Shown in pieces: positions 6,342 to 8,755 of a stretch of DNA of 8,755 nucleotides (the first letter of the stretch is position 1; the number at the start of each line of letters is the position of its first letter). The notes below the pieces were generated by a model, which ran no database searches, was not told the DNA's origin, and was given only the letters and a program-made list of their open reading frames with translations. The position numbers and the translations under genes were made by a program. The DNA is from an uncultured Clostridia bacterium (GTDB taxonomy: Bacteria; Bacillota; Clostridia; Christensenellales; UBA1242), in the NCBI GenBank assembly GCA_944381225.1, contig CALWKJ010000045.1, positions 1 to 8,755 on the forward strand. The letters run 5' to 3'.

Positions 6342-7406
6342 ATGAAAAAAATAATATTTATAATTTCAATAATTGCAATGTTTCTTTCTTTTAGTGGATT
6401 TACTTATAATAATCAAGAAAGCGATAACTATTATTACACAACAACAGTTGAACACTTATTCACCCATTGCTTAATTGCCTATCCTGAAATTGCATTTAAA
6501 AAAGATAATCCCATGCGAGAAAACTACAACATAGACTGCATAACAAAAGATGAATTTATTAAAATACTAAACTCACTTTATGAAAATAATTATGCATTAG
6601 TAGATATTAATGAAACATTTATCAATAACAATGGGAAAATAGAAAAGAAAAAAATAAAAGTTCCCAAAGGCAAAAAACCATTAATTTTATCTTTTGATGA
6701 TGTAAACTATGACCATAAAAAAATGGGATTAGGCATGGTAGATAAAATCATTTTAGATTCAAACGGAAATCTTGCATCATCTACAAAAGTAAACAACAAA
6801 GAAGAAATATCGTATTCAAATGAATTTGTGCCAATTTTAGAAAATTTTATTAAAAAGCATCCTTCTTTTTCTATAAGAGGAGCCAAAGGGACTTTAAACT
6901 TGACAGGATACGATGGAATTTTAGGCTACAGAACTCAGTCAAAAAACAAAATTAACAGACAACAAGAAATTGAATCTGTTATGCCTGTTATAGAAAAATT
7001 AAAATCAAACGGCTGGAATTTCGCATGTCATTCTTTTGGTCATTATCATATGAACAAATTAACATATGAAGAATTTTGCAATGAATTAAATCTTTGGAAA
7101 AACGAAGTAGAACCATTGATTGGACAAACGAAAATATATGTATATCCTTATGGCGAATGGGAAATTTATAAAAACGGAATTAAAAGCGATAAGCACAAGC
7201 TTTTAGAAAATCACGGTTTTGAGTTGTTTTGTGGCGTTGGCATGAAAACATTTTTCTCATACTTACCAACAAAAAGCCCAGACAAAGTATTGTTTATGGA
7301 CAGAAAAGTTATTGATGGAACAACATTAAGAAAAAGAGACGTCAACTTATATCCATTTTTTAATCCATCAAATGTATATGACTATAAATTTAGACCATCT
7401 GCATAA
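6342..7406 (+). CDS. Secreted polysaccharide deacetylase (NodB/CE4-type)
   Basis: This predicted exported enzyme removes acetyl groups from N-acetylated sugars, most likely in peptidoglycan or another envelope glycan. It has 354 residues: a signal peptide (about 1-21), an alpha-helical lead region and the NodB domain. The three CE4 motifs are visible: SFDD (117-120) with the metal and base aspartates, HSFGH (230-234) with the two metal histidines, and YPYGEW (268-273). The long insert between motifs 1 and 2, containing FSIRGAKGTLNLTGYDGILGYR, matches a clostridial subfamily of about this length that I recognise by pattern only. ATG 6342 is chosen because it gives a typical signal peptide (MKKIIFIISI); the in-frame TTG at 6306 lies in the promoter. 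No ribosome site precedes the ATG. The gene is divergent from the dehydrogenase-like gene and its 3' end overlaps the convergent gene by 25 bases. Confidence 0.87.
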   Translation: MKKIIFIISIIAMFLSFSGFTYNNQESDNYYYTTTVEHLFTHCLIAYPEIAFKKDNPMRENYNIDCITKDEFIKILNSLYENNYALVDINETFINNNGKIEKKKIKVPKGKKPLILSFDDVNYDHKKMGLGMVDKIILDSNGNLASSTKVNNKEEISYSNEFVPILENFIKKHPSFSIRGAKGTLNLTGYDGILGYRTQSKNKINRQQEIESVMPVIEKLKSNGWNFACHSFGHYHMNKLTYEEFCNELNLWKNEVEPLIGQTKIYVYPYGEWEIYKNGIKSDKHKLLENHGFELFCGVGMKTFFSYLPTKSPDKVLFMDRKVIDGTTLRKRDVNLYPFFNPSNVYDYKFRPSA

Positions 7407-7888
7407 AAAAGTTCTATTGTAAAATTTACATAATAAAAAGTGTTTTTATCAAGTGACAAGTTTTCGGACAATTTAATTTCACTGCACAAGCCAACTGTTT
7501 GATTCTTGTATTTTTCTGCATTGTAATAATAATAAATTCCACTCTCATCTGTTACCCATGAATCAAAACCACTTATTTTAATTTGATTGTCATTCAATGT
7601 TACTTTTGCACGCAAAATCATATTTGAAACATCAATATTTGGCAACACAATTTGAACTTTTTGCTGAATAATATCATTAGGCAAACACGCACCACTAATT
7701 GCAAGCGATTTACTTTGAGAACCAACATCATTCAAATTTATAATTATACTTTCACCTATAACGCCATTAAATTTTGTTTTATTACTAAAATTAAACCCGT
7801 CCATTATATTGTAGGCCACACTTACTGCCAGCAAAACACTCAATATTACAATAGAAAAACAATAATTTCGCTTGGTTGATTTTTTCAT
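7382..7888 (-). CDS. Secreted camelysin/TasA-like protein
   Basis: The 168-residue protein has a basic N-terminus (MKKSTKRNY), a hydrophobic segment (about 11-26) and an exported beta-rich body. The stretch GFDSW (107-111), then D-E-S-G-IYYYYN (114-123), and the C-terminal VNFTIELFYADG resemble the camelysin/TasA group, where a W-x-x-x-D-G-YYYY element and an EAVQA-like end are typical. That group includes fibre-forming biofilm proteins and SipW-processed surface proteins. No SipW-type signal peptidase is in the window. ATG 7888 has AAGGA five bases upstream. It follows the membrane protein gene by about 60 bases, across that gene's terminator, and its stop lies inside the 3' end of the convergent deacetylase gene. 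Family placement rests on pattern only; an unclassified secreted protein is possible. Confidence 0.55.
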   Translation of the reverse strand: MKKSTKRNYCFSIVILSVLLAVSVAYNIMDGFNFSNKTKFNGVIGESIIINLNDVGSQSKSLAISGACLPNDIIQQKVQIVLPNIDVSNMILRAKVTLNDNQIKISGFDSWVTDESGIYYYYNAEKYKNQTVGLCSEIKLSENLSLDKNTFYYVNFTIELFYADGLNL

Positions 7889-7920
7889 ACAATTCCTTAC
7901 ATAATTTTTAACAATAAAAT

Positions 7921-7953
7921 AAAAAATAAACCTTTTAACAAAAAGGTTTATTT
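7921..7953 (-). terminator. Intrinsic terminator overlapping the stop codon of the membrane protein gene
   Basis: Perfect 13-base arms (7924-7936 and 7941-7953) around a four-base loop are followed on the minus strand by a T-rich run. The stem contains the TAA stop (7948-7950) of the upstream membrane protein. The downstream camelysin-like gene would depend on read-through or a promoter I cannot identify. Confidence 0.8.
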
Positions 7954-8755
7954 AAAGATTTTTTTATTTTTATTTTTCAATTTATATTTTTTTATTTGTT
8001 CTTCTTCAAACAACATGCTTTCGGCTTCTAATTCCCACTTTTTTTGAAGCCATTTAAATTTTTTATTACCAATAAAGTAATCGTATATAACTATACAAAG
8101 TCCTTGAATAATATATATATAATATGTCATAAATCTCCAAAACAGCAACGCCCAAAAAACAGTTCCGTTTGGAAAAATATTTGCAAAAATTACAGTAAAT
8201 GAAATTTCACTCATTCCTGAGCCTCCAGGAATTGGAATAATGCTTGATGCCAAATCAATAATAACAGAGAAAACAAGCATATCAATCCATACATTAAAAC
8301 TGTAATTTGTTCCCCCAAGCATAAGATAAATAACAAACGGCATGGAATACATAAAAACAAATACAAGAATAGATAAAAATAAATTATAAATAAAAAAGAA
8401 TTTGTTTTTTGCATATGTTGTCATAGTATTTTGATAATTAACAACAACTTTCATTACTCTTTCATATTGTTTTTCGTAATTTTTTACAAAATGAATTTTT
8501 TGCAAAAATTTTAATATTTTTACAACTATTTTGTTCCCTACCTTCTTGCTCATGGACAAGATTAGGCATATACTTAATAAAGTTATATTAACTGCAAATC
8601 CCAGTAAACCTATAACCAATATAACGCTAACATCCATAACGCTTGTACATATAATATAAACAACTCCAAACAAAGCAGTAATCATCCATGCTATTTGAGA
8701 TACTACATATCTCCCCATTGGCACAGAAATAGATTCGCTAGCATTTAACCCTCTG
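7948..8755 (-). CDS. LPG-synthase-TM (UPF0104-type) membrane protein, 5' end beyond window
   Basis: The frame is open to the right edge, so the N-terminus is missing; 268 residues are visible. It is a multi-pass membrane protein with hydrophobic segments around AWMITALFGVVYIICTSV, ILVIGLLGFAVNITLLSICL, a Phe-rich pair, a segment before IPIPGGSGMSE, and a final pair around FWALLFWRFMTYYIYI. The P-x-PGGxGxxE element, followed by a membrane helix with R-x-x-T/M-Y-Y, is typical of the lysylphosphatidylglycerol synthase transmembrane family. That family includes the lipid-flipping half of MprF and stand-alone UPF0104 proteins linked to polyisoprenoid or glycolipid transfer. The C-terminus is a charged cytoplasmic tail (KKWELEAESMLFEEEQ and a Lys-rich end), with no sign of the MprF aminoacyl-transferase domain. 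An apparent GTG start at 8724 is internal: the family-like sequence continues upstream without a stop. Confidence 0.8.
   Translation of the reverse strand, partial: RGLNASESISVPMGRYVVSQIAWMITALFGVVYIICTSVMDVSVILVIGLLGFAVNITLLSICLILSMSKKVGNKIVVKILKFLQKIHFVKNYEKQYERVMKVVVNYQNTMTTYAKNKFFFIYNLFLSILVFVFMYSMPFVIYLMLGGTNYSFNVWIDMLVFSVIIDLASSIIPIPGGSGMSEISFTVIFANIFPNGTVFWALLFWRFMTYYIYIIQGLCIVIYDYFIGNKKFKWLQKKWELEAESMLFEEEQIKKYKLKNKNKKIFK

Noticed and set aside
7652..7879. Plus-strand open frame of 75 codons
   Set aside because: It is antisense to the camelysin-like gene, which has a signal peptide and a ribosome site; the plus frame has no protein-like features.
8211..8414. Minus-strand open frame of 67 codons
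   Set aside because: It is an out-of-frame shadow of the multi-pass membrane protein; its hydrophobicity comes from the same T-rich codons.

Overview
The window is strongly A+T-rich bacterial DNA. Most coding is on the minus strand, with one plus-strand gene. SpoIIID and a SpoIIQ-type LytM-domain protein mark an endospore-forming Firmicute. The intact LytM metal motif in SpoIIQ and the closeness of spoIIQ to spoIIID fit Clostridia (Clostridioides has spoIIQ next to spoIIID) better than Bacillus. Trp is read from TGG and no recoding is seen. I cannot name a species; an uncultured gut-type clostridial lineage is a guess.

Layout. Bases 1-2779 (minus) are the N-terminal 926 codons of a very large surface lipoprotein built of beta-rich, Ig-like segments. 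It has a consensus sigma-A promoter and runs off the left edge. Bases 3052-4946 (minus) form a sporulation block, in transcription order: a YwmB-like secreted protein, spoIIQ, acpP on its own promoter and terminator, and spoIIID with a sigma-E-type promoter. The block resembles the ywmB-(murA)-spoIID-spoIIQ-spoIIID neighbourhood of other spore formers, but murA and spoIID are absent and acpP is inserted. Bases 5032-6231 (minus) encode a protein with the outline of the glycerol-1-phosphate dehydrogenase/iron-ADH family. Its expected metal-ligand and nucleotide-loop residues are lost, and a dense cysteine cluster sits where the substrate loop should be. A terminator with a duplicated 5' arm follows it.

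Divergent from that gene is a secreted NodB-type polysaccharide deacetylase (6342-7406, plus), which may have a leaderless mRNA. It converges with, and overlaps by 25 bases, a secreted camelysin/TasA-like protein (7382-7888, minus). At the right edge is the C-terminal part of a multi-pass LPG-synthase-TM (UPF0104-type) membrane protein (7948-8755, minus).

Together the window mixes forespore/mother-cell sporulation functions (SpoIIQ channel and anchor, SpoIIID mother-cell regulator), one fatty-acid housekeeping gene and several cell-envelope genes. The most unusual item is the cysteine-rich apparent pseudo-dehydrogenase beside the sporulation genes.
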